64,000 nucleotides of DNA, taken from assembly GCF_001457455.1 (NCBI RefSeq), contig NZ_LN831026.1, positions 2,399,667 to 2,463,666 on the forward strand, in the 5' to 3' direction. Numbering within the stretch: position 1 is the stretch's first letter; the number at the start of each line of letters is the position of its first letter. The notes under the pieces were generated by a model. It was not told where the DNA came from, did no database searches, and saw only the letters and a program-made list of their open reading frames with translations. The position numbers were made by a program, and so were the translations under genes. Source of the DNA: Corynebacterium diphtheriae. Lineage in GTDB: Bacteria; Actinomycetota; Actinomycetes; Mycobacteriales; Mycobacteriaceae. Shown here one piece after another: positions 41,745 to 51,427 of this stretch.

Positions 41745-42995
41745 ATGACTCGCTACACCAAATTATTCTCCGCACTCAGCGCCAAAAACGAAGGAGCATT
41801 CGTCCCCTTCATCATGCTGGGCGATCCCACCCCAGAGGCGTCGTTAGCAATCATCCGTACCGCCGTTGCCGCGGGTGCCGACGCCCTCGAACTCGGCGTC
41901 CCCTTCTCCGACCCGGTAGCAGACGGCCCCACAATCCAACGCTCCCACCTCCGTGCCCTCGACAACGGAGCCACCGTCGATAGCTCGCTGGAACTGATCC
42001 GACAGATCCGCAAAGAATTCCCCGAACTTCCCATCGGCATGCTCATCTACGGCAACGTTGCCTTCACCCGCGGGATCACCCAGTTCTATCAAGAATTCGC
42101 CGACGCCGGCGTAGACTCCATCCTGCTTCCCGACGTCCCTGTCCGCGAAGGCGAGCCTTTCATCGCAGCCGCCAAGCAAGCTGGAATCGACCCCATCTTC
42201 ATCGCCCCCGCACAAGCCTCGGAAGCAACCTTGGAAGAGGTAGCGCAACACTCCAGCGGATACATCTACGCCATCTCCCGCGATGGTGTGACCGGAACCG
42301 AACGGGAATCCTCTACTAGGGGACTAGAGCAAGTGGTAGCAAATGTGAAACGCTTCGGCGGCGCACCGATCCTGCTCGGTTTCGGCATCTCCACACCCGA
42401 GCATGTGCGCGACGCAATCGCGGCAGGAGCCAGCGGTGCCATCACAGGCTCCGCACTGACGTCGATCATCGAGCGGCACACCACAGGCACACACCCAGAG
42501 CCAGCCCAAGTGACAGACCTTGAGGCTCTCACCGAAGAAATTTTCGCGTTCGTTAAAGACATGAAAAATCACTGTGACAAAACATGGATGTGTGATACTG
42601 GAAGGCATGACACATCCATGTTCTCGCCGCATGTTCCTCCTCGGGTCCGCAACCACACTCGCTGGAGTAGTCCTAGCCGCCTGCGGAGGCGATGCCGACA
42701 AAGCCAAAGAAATAGCCGTCAGCGAAGTCCCTATCGGCAGCGCCGTCATCGTCGGCGACTTCATCCTCGCCCAACCAACCGCAGGGGAGTACAAGGCCTA
42801 CTCCGCGGCCTGCACCCACCAGCGCGCCAAGATCACCAAAGTAGACGGCTCCCACGTGATCTGCCCAGCACACGGATCCGTCTTCGACATCACCGATGGC
42901 TCCGTAGTCAGTGGGCTCGCCCGCGACCCCCTCAAAGCTGCCACCGTGGAGGTAACAGGCGATACCGCCACCGTTACCTCCTAGCTCTGCTTTAG
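41745..42995 (+). CDS. trpA: Tryptophan synthase alpha chain with run-on C-terminus
   Basis: Cleaves indole-3-glycerol phosphate to indole. Residues 1-275 or so are a normal TrpA: FVPFIMLGDPTPEASLAII (catalytic Glu/Asp region), LELGVPFSDPVADGPTIQRS, SILLPDVPVREGEPF, GVTGTERES and LLGFGISTPEHVRDA. The family end is near EEIFAFVKDMK (about 42560). The frame then continues another 140 residues through the Rieske gene in a different frame, giving an Arg-rich tail. One more A in the AAAAA run at 42564-42568 would yield MKKSL and a stop, so a one-base deletion or a reading error is likely. The start at 41745 is 4 bases after trpB2. Confidence 0.88.
   Translation: MTRYTKLFSALSAKNEGAFVPFIMLGDPTPEASLAIIRTAVAAGADALELGVPFSDPVADGPTIQRSHLRALDNGATVDSSLELIRQIRKEFPELPIGMLIYGNVAFTRGITQFYQEFADAGVDSILLPDVPVREGEPFIAAAKQAGIDPIFIAPAQASEATLEEVAQHSSGYIYAISRDGVTGTERESSTRGLEQVVANVKRFGGAPILLGFGISTPEHVRDAIAAGASGAITGSALTSIIERHTTGTHPEPAQVTDLEALTEEIFAFVKDMKNHCDKTWMCDTGRHDTSMFSPHVPPRVRNHTRWSSPSRLRRRCRQSQRNSRQRSPYRQRRHRRRLHPRPTNRRGVQGLLRGLHPPARQDHQSRRLPRDLPSTRIRLRHHRWLRSQWARPRPPQSCHRGGNRRYRHRYLLALL
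42607..42984 (+). CDS. Rieske [2Fe-2S] lipoprotein, probable Tat substrate
   Basis: 125 residues from the ATG at 42607 (MTHPCSRRMFLLGSATTLAG); an ATG at 42574 would add eleven. The twin-arginine SRRMFL and lipobox LAAC predict Tat export and lipid anchoring at the cytoplasmic membrane surface. The cluster ligands are CTHQ near 77-79 and CPAHGS near 94-97, spaced like small Rieske ferredoxin-like proteins. The electron partner is unknown. The trpA run-on frame overlaps almost the whole gene. Confidence 0.88.
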   Translation: MTHPCSRRMFLLGSATTLAGVVLAACGGDADKAKEIAVSEVPIGSAVIVGDFILAQPTAGEYKAYSAACTHQRAKITKVDGSHVICPAHGSVFDITDGSVVSGLARDPLKAATVEVTGDTATVTS

Positions 42996-43004
42996 ACTCG
43001 AGGA

Positions 43005-43973
43005 ATGGTAGGAAGAATCAAAAACCTCGACCCCTTGATCGTGCTGATCATCCTTGCGGTGATCATCGCGATCATCGCACCCGCCCGCGGAGCCTTCGCC
43101 CACAACTTCTCCTTGGCCACTAACATCGCCATCGGCCTGCTGTTTTTCCTCTACGGTGCCAGGCTTTCCACACACGAAGCCCTCGAAGGCCTCAAAAACT
43201 GGAAACTCCATCTCACCATTCTGGCGTTCACCTTCGTGGCATTCCCACTGATCGGAATCGCACTCAAACCACTAGAAATGGTGATCTCGAGCGCGCTCTA
43301 CCTCGGAATCTTGTACCTCACCTTGGTGCCATCAACAGTGCAATCCTCGGTAGCGTTTACGTCGATAGCCGGCGGAAACGTCGCCGGAGCCATCGTTAGC
43401 GCCTCCGCATCCAACCTCATCGGCGTGATAGCAACCCCCGTCCTCGTTATGCTCCTGATGACCGACAACGGCGGCATCCACGTAGACACCAGTGTATTCC
43501 TCAAAATCGCTATCCAGCTGCTGTTCCCCTTCATCGCAGGACAACTCTGCCGCCGCTGGATCAAAGACATCGCCGCCAACAAAGCCACCAAAATCGTCGA
43601 CCGCGGATCCATCGCCATGGTGGTGTACTCAGCCTTTTCCGCCGGCATGGTCGCCGGAATCTGGTCCACCGTCAGCCTCGGGGAAATCATCTTCCTCGTC
43701 GCGTTCTCCATCATCTTGGTGGGCTTCATGCTCTGGTTCACCCGCTGGAGCGCCCAAAAACTCGGCTTTGCGCGTGGCGACGTCATCGCCATCGAATTCT
43801 GCGGCACCAAGAAATCCCTCGCCTCTGGGCTCCCCATGGCAGCCGTGATCTTCGGCGGCGCCAACCTCGGTCTGCTCATCCTGCCGCTCATGATCTTCCA
43901 CCAAGTCCAACTCATGATGTGCTCCTGGCTAGCATCCCGCTATGCGCAACACGCGTCTAAGATGTCAGCATGA
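43005..43973 (+). CDS. Bile acid:sodium symporter family (SBF-like) transporter
   Basis: 322 residues with about nine to ten membrane helices. TNIAIGLLFFLYGARLSTHEALEGLKNWKLHL, LVPSTVQSSVAFTSIAGGNVAGAIVSASASNLIGV and EFCGTKKSLASGLPMAA are typical of the SBF_like (YfeH/P7-type) group. Substrates are organic anions or unknown. It starts at the ATG at 43005 and overlaps the next gene by 4 bases (ATGA). Confidence 0.88.
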   Translation: MVGRIKNLDPLIVLIILAVIIAIIAPARGAFAHNFSLATNIAIGLLFFLYGARLSTHEALEGLKNWKLHLTILAFTFVAFPLIGIALKPLEMVISSALYLGILYLTLVPSTVQSSVAFTSIAGGNVAGAIVSASASNLIGVIATPVLVMLLMTDNGGIHVDTSVFLKIAIQLLFPFIAGQLCRRWIKDIAANKATKIVDRGSIAMVVYSAFSAGMVAGIWSTVSLGEIIFLVAFSIILVGFMLWFTRWSAQKLGFARGDVIAIEFCGTKKSLASGLPMAAVIFGGANLGLLILPLMIFHQVQLMMCSWLASRYAQHASKMSA

Positions 43974-44296
43974 CCACAACTGACAAACAGCTCCTCTATG
44001 TTCGTACCGAGATGACCATCCCAGGAGTGGGCACAAGTATTCACATCGCAGAGCTTGAACCAACAAGCGCAACGCACTGCACCCTGCACCGTATCCTCGA
44101 ACTCGATCCTTCCAACACCATCCGTGGGGCAGCGCACGGTAACGCAGTAGCCGGTATGGCCGCAGCACCGGAACGTACTGTGCCGCACCCCAACTCCTAC
44201 GCAAATTTCCCTGACATCACCGCTACGCATCTTCTCCAAGAAGAGTTCGAGGTGCTGTGGGCAGAAGCCGTAGCCAAGTTCTCGGAGCTGCGCTAG
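43970..44296 (+). CDS. Hypothetical protein, 108 aa
   Basis: I do not recognise it. It is a soluble, slightly acidic protein (MTTTDKQLLYVRTEMTIPGVG) with a beta-rich first half and a helical end (LLQEEFEVLWAEAVAKFSELR). It is coupled to the SBF transporter gene by a 4-base overlap and followed by a terminator, so the two form one unit. Confidence 0.75.
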   Translation: MTTTDKQLLYVRTEMTIPGVGTSIHIAELEPTSATHCTLHRILELDPSNTIRGAAHGNAVAGMAAAPERTVPHPNSYANFPDITATHLLQEEFEVLWAEAVAKFSELR

Positions 44297-44336
44297 CCCC
44301 AGCGCTGCAACACCACACAGCGCTGCAGCACCACTG

Positions 44337-44388
44337 AAAAAAGTGGGTAGTTTGAGACAACACCGTGTCCCGAACTACCCACTTTTTC
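44337..44388. terminator. Bidirectional terminator
   Basis: GTGGGTAGTTTGAGACA (44343-44359) pairs with TGTCCCGAACTACCCAC (44366-44382) with one or two mismatches. It is flanked by AAAAA on the left and TTTTT on the right, so it works for both the rightward unit and the leftward azl operon. Confidence 0.9.
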
Positions 44389-44404
44389 GCGCGCTCACCA
44401 CGAG

Positions 44405-44782
44405 CTACCAGACGAGGTTCACCAACACCATATACAGTGCCGTTCCACCCATGATGGAAAGCCCTGGATTGCGCCGCCACCAGTGCAACACCAGCGTTCC
44501 GATCGAGGCTATCAACGCGGCCACAAGCCCGCCAGGGGCTTCAAGGGAACCATAGAGGGTGTACATCACCAGCACGACCATCACGCCCACGGGCATGGTC
44601 ATGGCCAGCAACCCCATCAAAGGGCTGCCCTTAAGGAGTCGCACCGCAGCAAAGGGGATCTGTCGCAGCAGCACGGTCACTATGGCGACGGGGATAATCA
44701 CCGCAAAGACCGACAGGAGACTAATCCCATCGGGAAGTCCCGCAGAACCGGCGAGCACTAATGGGTTCATAGGGGAGTTCAC
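44405..44782 (-). CDS. azlD: AzlD / BrnE-like branched-chain amino acid exporter, small subunit
   Basis: 125-residue membrane protein with four hydrophobic segments (SLLSVFAVIIPVAIVTVLLRQIPF, MPVGVMVVLVMYTLYG and others), the AzlD family. With AzlC it exports branched-chain amino acids and methionine, as BrnFE does in C. glutamicum. It overlaps the azlC stop by 4 bases. Confidence 0.88.
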   Translation of the reverse strand: MNSPMNPLVLAGSAGLPDGISLLSVFAVIIPVAIVTVLLRQIPFAAVRLLKGSPLMGLLAMTMPVGVMVVLVMYTLYGSLEAPGGLVAALIASIGTLVLHWWRRNPGLSIMGGTALYMVLVNLVW

Positions 44783-45510
44783 CGGCGATCTCCGATCTTC
44801 CAGGTCAATTGGGTGTCGATACGCGGGGAAGCGTTACGCACCAGCAACAAGAGGAAGTACACCACGAGAGCAAAAATCAGCATTTGTTGTGGCACCAGCC
44901 CTAGGCCGATGAGTGAGAAGGCTACGGCAAAAAATATCAACGACCAGTCTTGGTTGTTGCGGAAGGATTCCCACGCCAACACGATAAACAGTGCGGTGAG
45001 CGCAAACTCCATGCCTTTTAGGCCCTGCGGGATCGCGCTTCCGGCGACGGCACCAAGCACGCCAGAGGATACCCACATTACGTGGCAGAATACTTGGATG
45101 GCGAGCACGCGGGAACCGTCGATACGCTGCGCGTTGGGGCGCGCCGAGACGATTGCATAAGACTCGTCAGTGAGTGCGTACGTGGAATAGGCGCGACCAA
45201 TGCGGGAACGCACCGCGTGGCGCGGGTAGGTGAGGCCATAAAAGATATGGCGAAAGTTCACCATAAAGCCGGTGATCGCCGCCGAGATAGGCCCAACACC
45301 GGTAAGGATGAGGTTCAGTGCGAGGAACTCCATGGACCCCGCGTAGATGATGATGGAAAAGATGGGGGCCCACCACCATGCAAAACCGGATTGTCCCACC
45401 ACGAGCCCGAAGGCGACGCCGAGGGGGACGAGACCGAGGGCCACCGCCCATGAGTCTTTTATTCCGCCGAGAATCTCCGTTCGTTTTTTCGATGTTTCAC
45501 GTGAAACCAC
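44779..45510 (-). CDS. azlC: AzlC / BrnF-like branched-chain amino acid exporter, large subunit
   Basis: 243 residues, about seven membrane helices: VALGLVPLGVAFGLVVGQSGFAWW, SIIIYAGSMEFLALNLILTGVGP, FMVNFRHIFYGLTYPRHAVR and YALTDESYAIVSARP, the AzlC signature. The GTG start at 45510 directly follows the yqgE stop, and its first codons (MVSRETS) are a parS site, so the ParB site and the start of translation coincide. It is last but one in the head-to-tail series cca-yqgE-azlC-azlD. Confidence 0.9.
   Translation of the reverse strand: MVSRETSKKRTEILGGIKDSWAVALGLVPLGVAFGLVVGQSGFAWWWAPIFSIIIYAGSMEFLALNLILTGVGPISAAITGFMVNFRHIFYGLTYPRHAVRSRIGRAYSTYALTDESYAIVSARPNAQRIDGSRVLAIQVFCHVMWVSSGVLGAVAGSAIPQGLKGMEFALTALFIVLAWESFRNNQDWSLIFFAVAFSLIGLGLVPQQMLIFALVVYFLLLLVRNASPRIDTQLTWKIGDRR
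45493..45508. other. parS: parS site
   Basis: TGTTTCACGTGAAACC, 15 of 16 bases of consensus, forming codons 2-7 of azlC. Confidence 0.85.
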
Positions 45511-46107
45511 TTAGTTTTCTCCCACATTGACTGGGAACGTGGAATACAACGGCAGCGGCATGGGCTGACGACGCATCACATCGCCCCACACATCAACGCT
45601 TCCTGGAGCCGTCACGTCCGAGGGGAGCGCCGGAGCCACAAACCAGTCACCGTTCTCAATCTCCTGAGCCAGCTGACCAGGCGCCCATTCTGCATGACCG
45701 GCAAACAGGCGCATACCCGACACCAACGGCTTTATCTCTTCTGGGTCCGCACCCAAATTCACCATCACCAGCCGGTTAGCAAGGCGAGTGAGGTTGTCTG
45801 CATGGGATGCATCCACGCCCTGCGCGGTCACGCCAACACCCACCACAGACTGCTGGTTTAACGGACCTCCGATATACAGGGCCTGTGGCTTGGTCACACA
45901 TGGCACCCATTCAGGTATCACGTTGAACACGGCGACGTCGCTACGCGAGGCAAGGTTGACGCCAAAGGTGGCATATTCGCTGTGCTCGATAATCAAAATG
46001 ACACTGCGCGCAAAATCCTCCGATTCCATCGAAGGCGCAGCAACTAACACTATGCCCGGCGCGGGTTCATTGCGCTCCATGGCGTTAAAGAGTCGATCCG
46101 CAAACAT
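45511..46107 (-). CDS. YqgE/AlgH family protein
   Basis: 198-residue DUF179 protein: PAPGIVLVAAPSMESEDFARSVILIIEHSEYATFGVNLAS at the start, IGGPLNQQSVVGVGV, RLFAGHAEWAPGQLAQEIENGDWFVAP in the middle, all family marks. Function is not established. The start ATG follows the cca stop without a gap and its own stop abuts the azlC start, indicating tight translational coupling. Confidence 0.92.
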   Translation of the reverse strand: MFADRLFNAMERNEPAPGIVLVAAPSMESEDFARSVILIIEHSEYATFGVNLASRSDVAVFNVIPEWVPCVTKPQALYIGGPLNQQSVVGVGVTAQGVDASHADNLTRLANRLVMVNLGADPEEIKPLVSGMRLFAGHAEWAPGQLAQEIENGDWFVAPALPSDVTAPGSVDVWGDVMRRQPMPLPLYSTFPVNVGEN

Positions 46108-47595
46108 TTACTGCTCGTACCACCATTTCTTCAATTCCAAAATCGCATCTTCACGTTCTAGGGGGCCACGCTCTAAGCGCAGTTCCTTTAAGAACTTCCA
46201 TGCTTGTCCCACTTGGGGTCCTGCCTTGATGTCGAGGATCTCCATGATCTCGTTACCGTCTAGGTCGGGGCGCACCTTGGCTAGGTCTTCTTTTGCGGCA
46301 ATATCTGCAATGCGATCTTCTAGATGGTCGTAGGTTTTTTGCAGACGTTCCGCTTTCTTTTTGTTCCGCGTGGTGCAGTCAGCGCGCACGAGCTTGTGCA
46401 GGCGGGGGAGCAGGTCGCCAGCATCGGTGACGTAGCGACGCACCGCCGAATCCGTCCACTCGCCTTCGCTGAAACCATGGAACCGCATGTGCAGGCGAAT
46501 GAGTTCACTAACGTCACGGATCATGTGCTTGGAGTACTTCAACGCGCGCATGCGGTGACGCATGAGGCGGGCACCCACGATCTCATGCTGGTGGAAGCTC
46601 ACGCGCCCCTCGGGGGAGAACTCGCGCGTATCTGGCTTACCACAGTCGTGCATGAGGGCAGCCCAGCGCAGCACCACATCAGGGCCGTCTTCTTCTTGAT
46701 CCATCGCCTGGCGCAACACCGTCAGGGAGTGGGCATACACATCCTTGTGTTGATGGTGTTCGTCTTGGGTGAGCCGCAGCGCAGAGATTTCCGGATAGAT
46801 AATATCCGCCAATCCGGTATCTACCATCACGTCGACACCATCCCATGGGGCTTTACCGCAGATCATTTTGTCCAGCTCTACCTGCACGCGCTCAGCGGTA
46901 ATGCGTGTGATCTGATCCGCCATCTCCGTCATGGCGTGGCGCACTCGTGGTGCGAGATCAAAGCCCAACTGGGAAACGAAACGAGCAGCGCGCAGCATAC
47001 GCAGGGGGTCGTCGTTAAAGCTTTGCTGCGGAGCCGCTGGGGTATCCAAAAGGCCCGCAGCTAGATCATCCATGCCACCCACGGGATCGTGGAACTGCAT
47101 AGACCCATCCGGCAGGATCTCCATCGCCATAGCGTTGACGGTGAAGTCACGGCGAATCAGATCACCCTCAAGAGTGTCGCCGAATTGCACCTCGGGGTTA
47201 CGGGACTGCCCATCATAAATGTCGGAGCGGAACGTGGTGATCTCGATTTGTTGGCCCTCTTTTTCTGCTGAAACGGTGCCAAATTCGATACCAGTATCCC
47301 AGACCACGGGGGCGTACTCTTCCAGGATCGCGGATACCACCTCAGGGCGGGCATCCGTTGTAAAATCCAGATCGTGCCCAAGCTCATCAAGGAGAGCGTC
47401 ACGCACCGAACCACCTACGAGGTAGAGGCGGTGCCCACGCTCGTGAAATGCTTGAGCCAGCGGGCTCAACAGCGGAGAGAGTAAGCCTAGGGTTTTCTGC
47501 GCGCGGACCAACAGCTCAGCTGGATCGGCAGCTTCTACGACCACGCCGGAGGGGGCGGGGGAAACATCATGGTTACTCTGTGAATTCACCCGCAT
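46108..47595 (-). CDS. cca: CCA tRNA nucleotidyltransferase / poly(A) polymerase family
   Basis: Adds or repairs the 3' CCA of tRNAs. 495 aa: LYLVGGSVRDALLDELGHDLDFTTDA (nucleotidyltransferase G-G and D-x-D motifs), RSDIYDGQSRNPEVQFGDTLEGDLIRRDFTVNAMAM, DDPLRMLRAARF, then an HD domain RWAALMHDCGKPDTRE and HEIVGARLMRHRMRALKY. The order matches the mycobacterial PcnA located at the same distance from the origin. It is divergent from the NUDIX gene. Confidence 0.93.
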   Translation of the reverse strand: MRVNSQSNHDVSPAPSGVVVEAADPAELLVRAQKTLGLLSPLLSPLAQAFHERGHRLYLVGGSVRDALLDELGHDLDFTTDARPEVVSAILEEYAPVVWDTGIEFGTVSAEKEGQQIEITTFRSDIYDGQSRNPEVQFGDTLEGDLIRRDFTVNAMAMEILPDGSMQFHDPVGGMDDLAAGLLDTPAAPQQSFNDDPLRMLRAARFVSQLGFDLAPRVRHAMTEMADQITRITAERVQVELDKMICGKAPWDGVDVMVDTGLADIIYPEISALRLTQDEHHQHKDVYAHSLTVLRQAMDQEEDGPDVVLRWAALMHDCGKPDTREFSPEGRVSFHQHEIVGARLMRHRMRALKYSKHMIRDVSELIRLHMRFHGFSEGEWTDSAVRRYVTDAGDLLPRLHKLVRADCTTRNKKKAERLQKTYDHLEDRIADIAAKEDLAKVRPDLDGNEIMEILDIKAGPQVGQAWKFLKELRLERGPLEREDAILELKKWWYEQ

Positions 47596-47734
47596 GAGTC
47601 TACATTCTTTAACGCACTAAAGCCCGATGAAGCATCCAGTGGCTTATTCCTTAGAGGTACAATCTTGTGCAAATCTTGGCACAAATGTGGTTCGTAGATA
47701 CCTTCTTTAGCGTGAACGGGATACGATCAGCGGG

Positions 47735-48607
47735 ATGACTGAAAACGAACGGGCTCATGCGGATCATGCTTCCGCGTCGCCACAGCGCACGCGCCGCCGT
47801 CGCGGCAAGCCGCGCAGGCGTATGGATTCAGGCGCTTCTACACAAGGTGGTGGCGCCTCAAAGTCTGCTGCGCCCAGTTCGAGCACTTCCGGTTCTCGCG
47901 GGGAGCGCGGCAGCCGTGGGGTCGATAAAGACAAGCAGAATAAGCACACGAGACGTAAGCGTCGTCCAGCGCACCGTTCTACCCAGCGTGGTTCCCACAG
48001 TGGGGATTCGTCGAATTCGGGCTCGGGTACCAAGCGGCGTCGGCACGCGGGCAATAAGAACCGTGGCAACCAGTCGCGCCGCCAGAACAATAGGTCATCG
48101 CGGATTGCTACCCGCGATGAGACGTCGGCAGGCGGTTTGGTCATTTCCGGTCTGGCGGAGGCCGTGGACGAGAACAACAACGTGGATCTCTCTCGTATCT
48201 ACGTGGCACTGATTGGCCGGCTTGATCGTCGTGGGCGACTGCTGTGGTCAATGCCGAAGGGCCATGTGGAGCCAGGTGAGGAGACTGCGGCGACCGCTGA
48301 GCGTGAGGTGTGGGAGGAAACGGGCATCCATGGTGAGGTGATTACGCAGCTGGGCACGATTGATTATTGGTTTGTGTCTGAGGGGGTGCGTATTCACAAG
48401 ACGGTGCATCATCATTTGTTGCGCTATGTGGATGGTTATCTCAACGATGAGGATCCTGAGGTTACGGAGGTTGCGTGGATTCCTGCGGATGAGTTGATTG
48501 AGCATTTTGCGTATGCGGATGAGCGTAAGTTGGCACGTATTGCCCATGATGTGCTTCCTGAGTATGCGATCAAGGAGAAGGAAGCAGGGAGGGTTACTCC
48601 ACGGTGA
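47735..48607 (+). CDS. NUDIX hydrolase with long basic N-terminal region
   Basis: 290 residues. The first 125 are low-complexity Arg/Lys/Ser/Gly-rich and probably disordered. The C-terminal NUDIX domain has the Nudix box [26 protein letters not shown] (GX5EX7REXXEEXG, intact). It is the positional equivalent of mycobacterial MutT4 (Rv3908), a nucleotide-cleaning enzyme, but the basic extension suggests nucleic-acid contact. It overlaps the next gene by 4 bases. Confidence 0.9.
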   Translation: MTENERAHADHASASPQRTRRRRGKPRRRMDSGASTQGGGASKSAAPSSSTSGSRGERGSRGVDKDKQNKHTRRKRRPAHRSTQRGSHSGDSSNSGSGTKRRRHAGNKNRGNQSRRQNNRSSRIATRDETSAGGLVISGLAEAVDENNNVDLSRIYVALIGRLDRRGRLLWSMPKGHVEPGEETAATAEREVWEETGIHGEVITQLGTIDYWFVSEGVRIHKTVHHHLLRYVDGYLNDEDPEVTEVAWIPADELIEHFAYADERKLARIAHDVLPEYAIKEKEAGRVTPR

Positions 48608-51318
48608 TGTCCCGCAACCTTCGTTTGGTAACAAGCACAGTGAGTGTGGCTGTGGCGAGTATCGCCGCGTTGGCTGCCCCTGTGGCGGTGCCGGTTGTTT
48701 TTGCTCCGCAGGCGCGTGCCGACGCCCTCCCCGCGTCGCCGTCGGATGATACGTGGCGGGATCAGTGGGTCAACCCTGAGTTGCGCACGGTGGATAGTAA
48801 TGCGGCGGTCACGTTCGAGGTCACGCATGTGGATTCTCAAGTGGCGTTGGGTGCTGCGGTTGAGCTGTCGTTGACGGTTACCAATAACAGTACTGATATG
48901 TTGTCGGCGGGGTCGGTATCTATTGCGGCGCGTAATGCGGCTGCGGTGGCGGATGTGGCGTCGGCACGCACGGTGTTGGCGGGTGATTCTGGTGCGTTTG
49001 GCCCGAGTGCCGTGGTGGGTCGTATTGATTCTTCGTTGGCACCTGGGGAGTCCACGCAGGTTAAGGTGCAGGTTCCGGTGTCGTCGACGACGGCCGATGG
49101 TTTAAGGATTAGCCAGCCTGGCATTTATCCGGTGTGGGTTGGGTTGACTACTGCTTCGGGGGAGCAGTTTTCGTCGCAACGCTTTTTGTTGAATGTGAAG
49201 GATCCGCATGCGGAGGCGGTGCCGCGTTCGGTGAGCCCGTTGAGCATTGTGGCGCCGGTGACGGCAGATGTGGACATCGTGGGCGGTGAGACGGGGGAGG
49301 CACCGGAGCGTGCGCCGTTGATTTTGCGTTCGGAGCAGCTGGCGGAGTCGATGCGTGCTGGTGGTAAGCTTGCCGAGCTTGTCGACGCCCTCAGCGTGGC
49401 CACCGATAATGAGGCGCTGCGTCGTGCGACGTGTGTTGCGCTGGACCCACAGCTTATCGACGTCGCCTCCCGGATGAGCAATGGTTATTCGGTAGGCGAT
49501 AGCCGCCCCAGTTCCGTGTCGGATAAAAGGCGGCTGCGTGATTCGTGGTCTCAGGACGACACGAAGGCCTCATTGACCCCAGGTCAGGGTGTACAGGATG
49601 CCGCACAATGGTTGGATAAAGTGCGTGCCCTCGCCCGCAATACCTGCATCGTTGCCATGCCGTGGGCCAACGCGGACCTCGATGCGGTAGCTAAAACAAA
49701 CAACCCGTGGCTTATGCGCGAAGCCGTCCAGCGGGGCTCTGCAATACTCGAAGACGTAGTCGGTGTCCAACCAGAACCCAATATCGTCATCCCAGGTTCG
49801 GGTTATGTATCCCCAGATGCGGCCAAAAGCTTGGGGTGGGCGGACCAATCGCAAGGAACCGGCGGCGATATCAATGCCGCATGGGAGGCAAGCACCCAAG
49901 GACCATCTCCTGTCGACGCCTCACCGAATACCCCAGATTCACAGGCTTCCTTGGACAGTGTGAACAGCTCCGCCCCCACAGCAACGGCACCTACGCCTAG
50001 TGTTCCGGTATCAGTGCTAGTGGCAGATAATACGGTGTGGCAGGTTCCGCAGTCGGGCCGGTTTGGCATGCTCGCGCCGGGTATTCGTTCGGTGACCTAT
50101 CAGGGTTCATTGGCGGCAACGTTGGCTCAGGCTACTACGCATCCCATTACGGTGGGTTATGGCAATGAGGCGGCGCGTTTTGATTATTCCTTGGATAGTG
50201 CCGCTACTCGTTCGGCGACGGCTGCGTCGGCGGTAACGCTGGCGGTGGCAGCGAATCGTCAAGAGTTGCCTTCGCCAGCTGCCGAAGCAGTAGATACCGG
50301 CGATGACACCCTTGAACAGTCCCACGAGGTATCGGCGGATCCACTGCTTATGATGCTGCCGGCGGGGCAGTCGCAGCCGCGCGCATGGTTGGAGTCTGCT
50401 GCGGCGGCGTTGGATAGTCATGCTGCGGTGCCAATGACGTTGAAGGATTATGTGTCTACGTCTGCACAGCAGGAAGAGGAGTTGCGGGCACGCGCCCGCG
50501 ACTTCAGCAATGGGCAGGCTGCCGGCTTTGGTGCGCCGTATAGTGATCCGACGGTGGTGTCGGATACGGAGATTCTTCGTGTGCGTCAGCAGTCGGATTA
50601 CACCAATGATCTCACGCGCTTGATGGTGTCGGATCCGGCTATTGCGGTGACTCCTTATAATTTCACTGCACCGCTAAGACAAGATCTATTGCGCACAATT
50701 GGAATGACAACGCGCAGGTCAATGGCCACCTTTGATAAGTCGGTCGCCGATTCTCACACGATCGCCAACGAGAACCGCGATACGCTCACCGAGCTGCGCA
50801 GCTCGGTCACATTGTTGCCCCCTGGCAACGTGTACACCCGCTTTTCTGATTCCTCACCGCTTTTGATCGCGGCGAAAAACGGTCTGCCGCTCCCTGTGGA
50901 TGCACGTATCCGGTTCACAGGGCCGCAGGGGGCGTCGTTAAAGCTGGACGACCATGTGGTCATTCCGGCGAAGGGCTCCATCACCCTTCAGATGACAGCC
51001 AATCTGCCTAGCGACGATTCCCGCACAGACCTCAAGTTGTGGCTCGCCACACCTTCTGGGGCTGCGATCTCTAATCCGGTCGACATTAGTGTGCAAACCC
51101 GGCGCGGCTTGTTGAGCACGGGTGGTGCGGTATCTGCAGCAATTTTGGTGCTGTTTGCGTTTTTGTTCTTGCGGTTCTTTAAAAAGAAGCGCCGAGAAGC
51201 TCAGGAGTTAGCTCAGGTCGAGCCTGAGGAGGCGGAGGTAACGGGGAGCAGTAGTGCCCATGTGCCGCAGCCTAGTAGGCATCGACAGCAACACCGGTTG
51301 AGTGATGACTCACCATAG
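48604..51318 (+). CDS. DUF6049 family envelope protein (Rv3909-like)
   Basis: 904 residues. N-terminal signal peptide (about 10-40, [25 protein letters not shown]), a large extracytoplasmic part with an early Ig-like region ([27 protein letters not shown]), and one transmembrane helix near 840-862 ([24 protein letters not shown]) followed by a basic KKKRREAQ tail. Its place between the NUDIX gene and murJ is that of Rv3909, a protein needed for normal growth whose role is unknown. It is probably involved in cell-wall assembly with MurJ, inferred from conservation of context. It starts as ATGA with the preceding stop; the GTG at 48604 is the start codon. Confidence 0.85.
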   Translation: MMSRNLRLVTSTVSVAVASIAALAAPVAVPVVFAPQARADALPASPSDDTWRDQWVNPELRTVDSNAAVTFEVTHVDSQVALGAAVELSLTVTNNSTDMLSAGSVSIAARNAAAVADVASARTVLAGDSGAFGPSAVVGRIDSSLAPGESTQVKVQVPVSSTTADGLRISQPGIYPVWVGLTTASGEQFSSQRFLLNVKDPHAEAVPRSVSPLSIVAPVTADVDIVGGETGEAPERAPLILRSEQLAESMRAGGKLAELVDALSVATDNEALRRATCVALDPQLIDVASRMSNGYSVGDSRPSSVSDKRRLRDSWSQDDTKASLTPGQGVQDAAQWLDKVRALARNTCIVAMPWANADLDAVAKTNNPWLMREAVQRGSAILEDVVGVQPEPNIVIPGSGYVSPDAAKSLGWADQSQGTGGDINAAWEASTQGPSPVDASPNTPDSQASLDSVNSSAPTATAPTPSVPVSVLVADNTVWQVPQSGRFGMLAPGIRSVTYQGSLAATLAQATTHPITVGYGNEAARFDYSLDSAATRSATAASAVTLAVAANRQELPSPAAEAVDTGDDTLEQSHEVSADPLLMMLPAGQSQPRAWLESAAAALDSHAAVPMTLKDYVSTSAQQEEELRARARDFSNGQAAGFGAPYSDPTVVSDTEILRVRQQSDYTNDLTRLMVSDPAIAVTPYNFTAPLRQDLLRTIGMTTRRSMATFDKSVADSHTIANENRDTLTELRSSVTLLPPGNVYTRFSDSSPLLIAAKNGLPLPVDARIRFTGPQGASLKLDDHVVIPAKGSITLQMTANLPSDDSRTDLKLWLATPSGAAISNPVDISVQTRRGLLSTGGAVSAAILVLFAFLFLRFFKKKRREAQELAQVEPEEAEVTGSSSAHVPQPSRHRQQHRLSDDSP

Positions 51319-51346
51319 TTCCACATGCTCAGCGCATTCGCTAAGA

Positions 51347-51374
51347 GGGGGGCCTGTTATACCGGCCCCTTTTG
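51347..51374 (+). terminator. Terminator between the DUF6049 gene and murJ
   Basis: GGGGCC (51349-51354) and GGCCCC (51364-51369) form a short stem, followed by TTTT. The short stem may allow read-through into murJ. Confidence 0.6.
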
Positions 51375-51427
51375 CGTTCTCACCAGCTCCCTCAGGTACC
51401 TCAAGTTTTGCAAAGTAGGACACTTCG

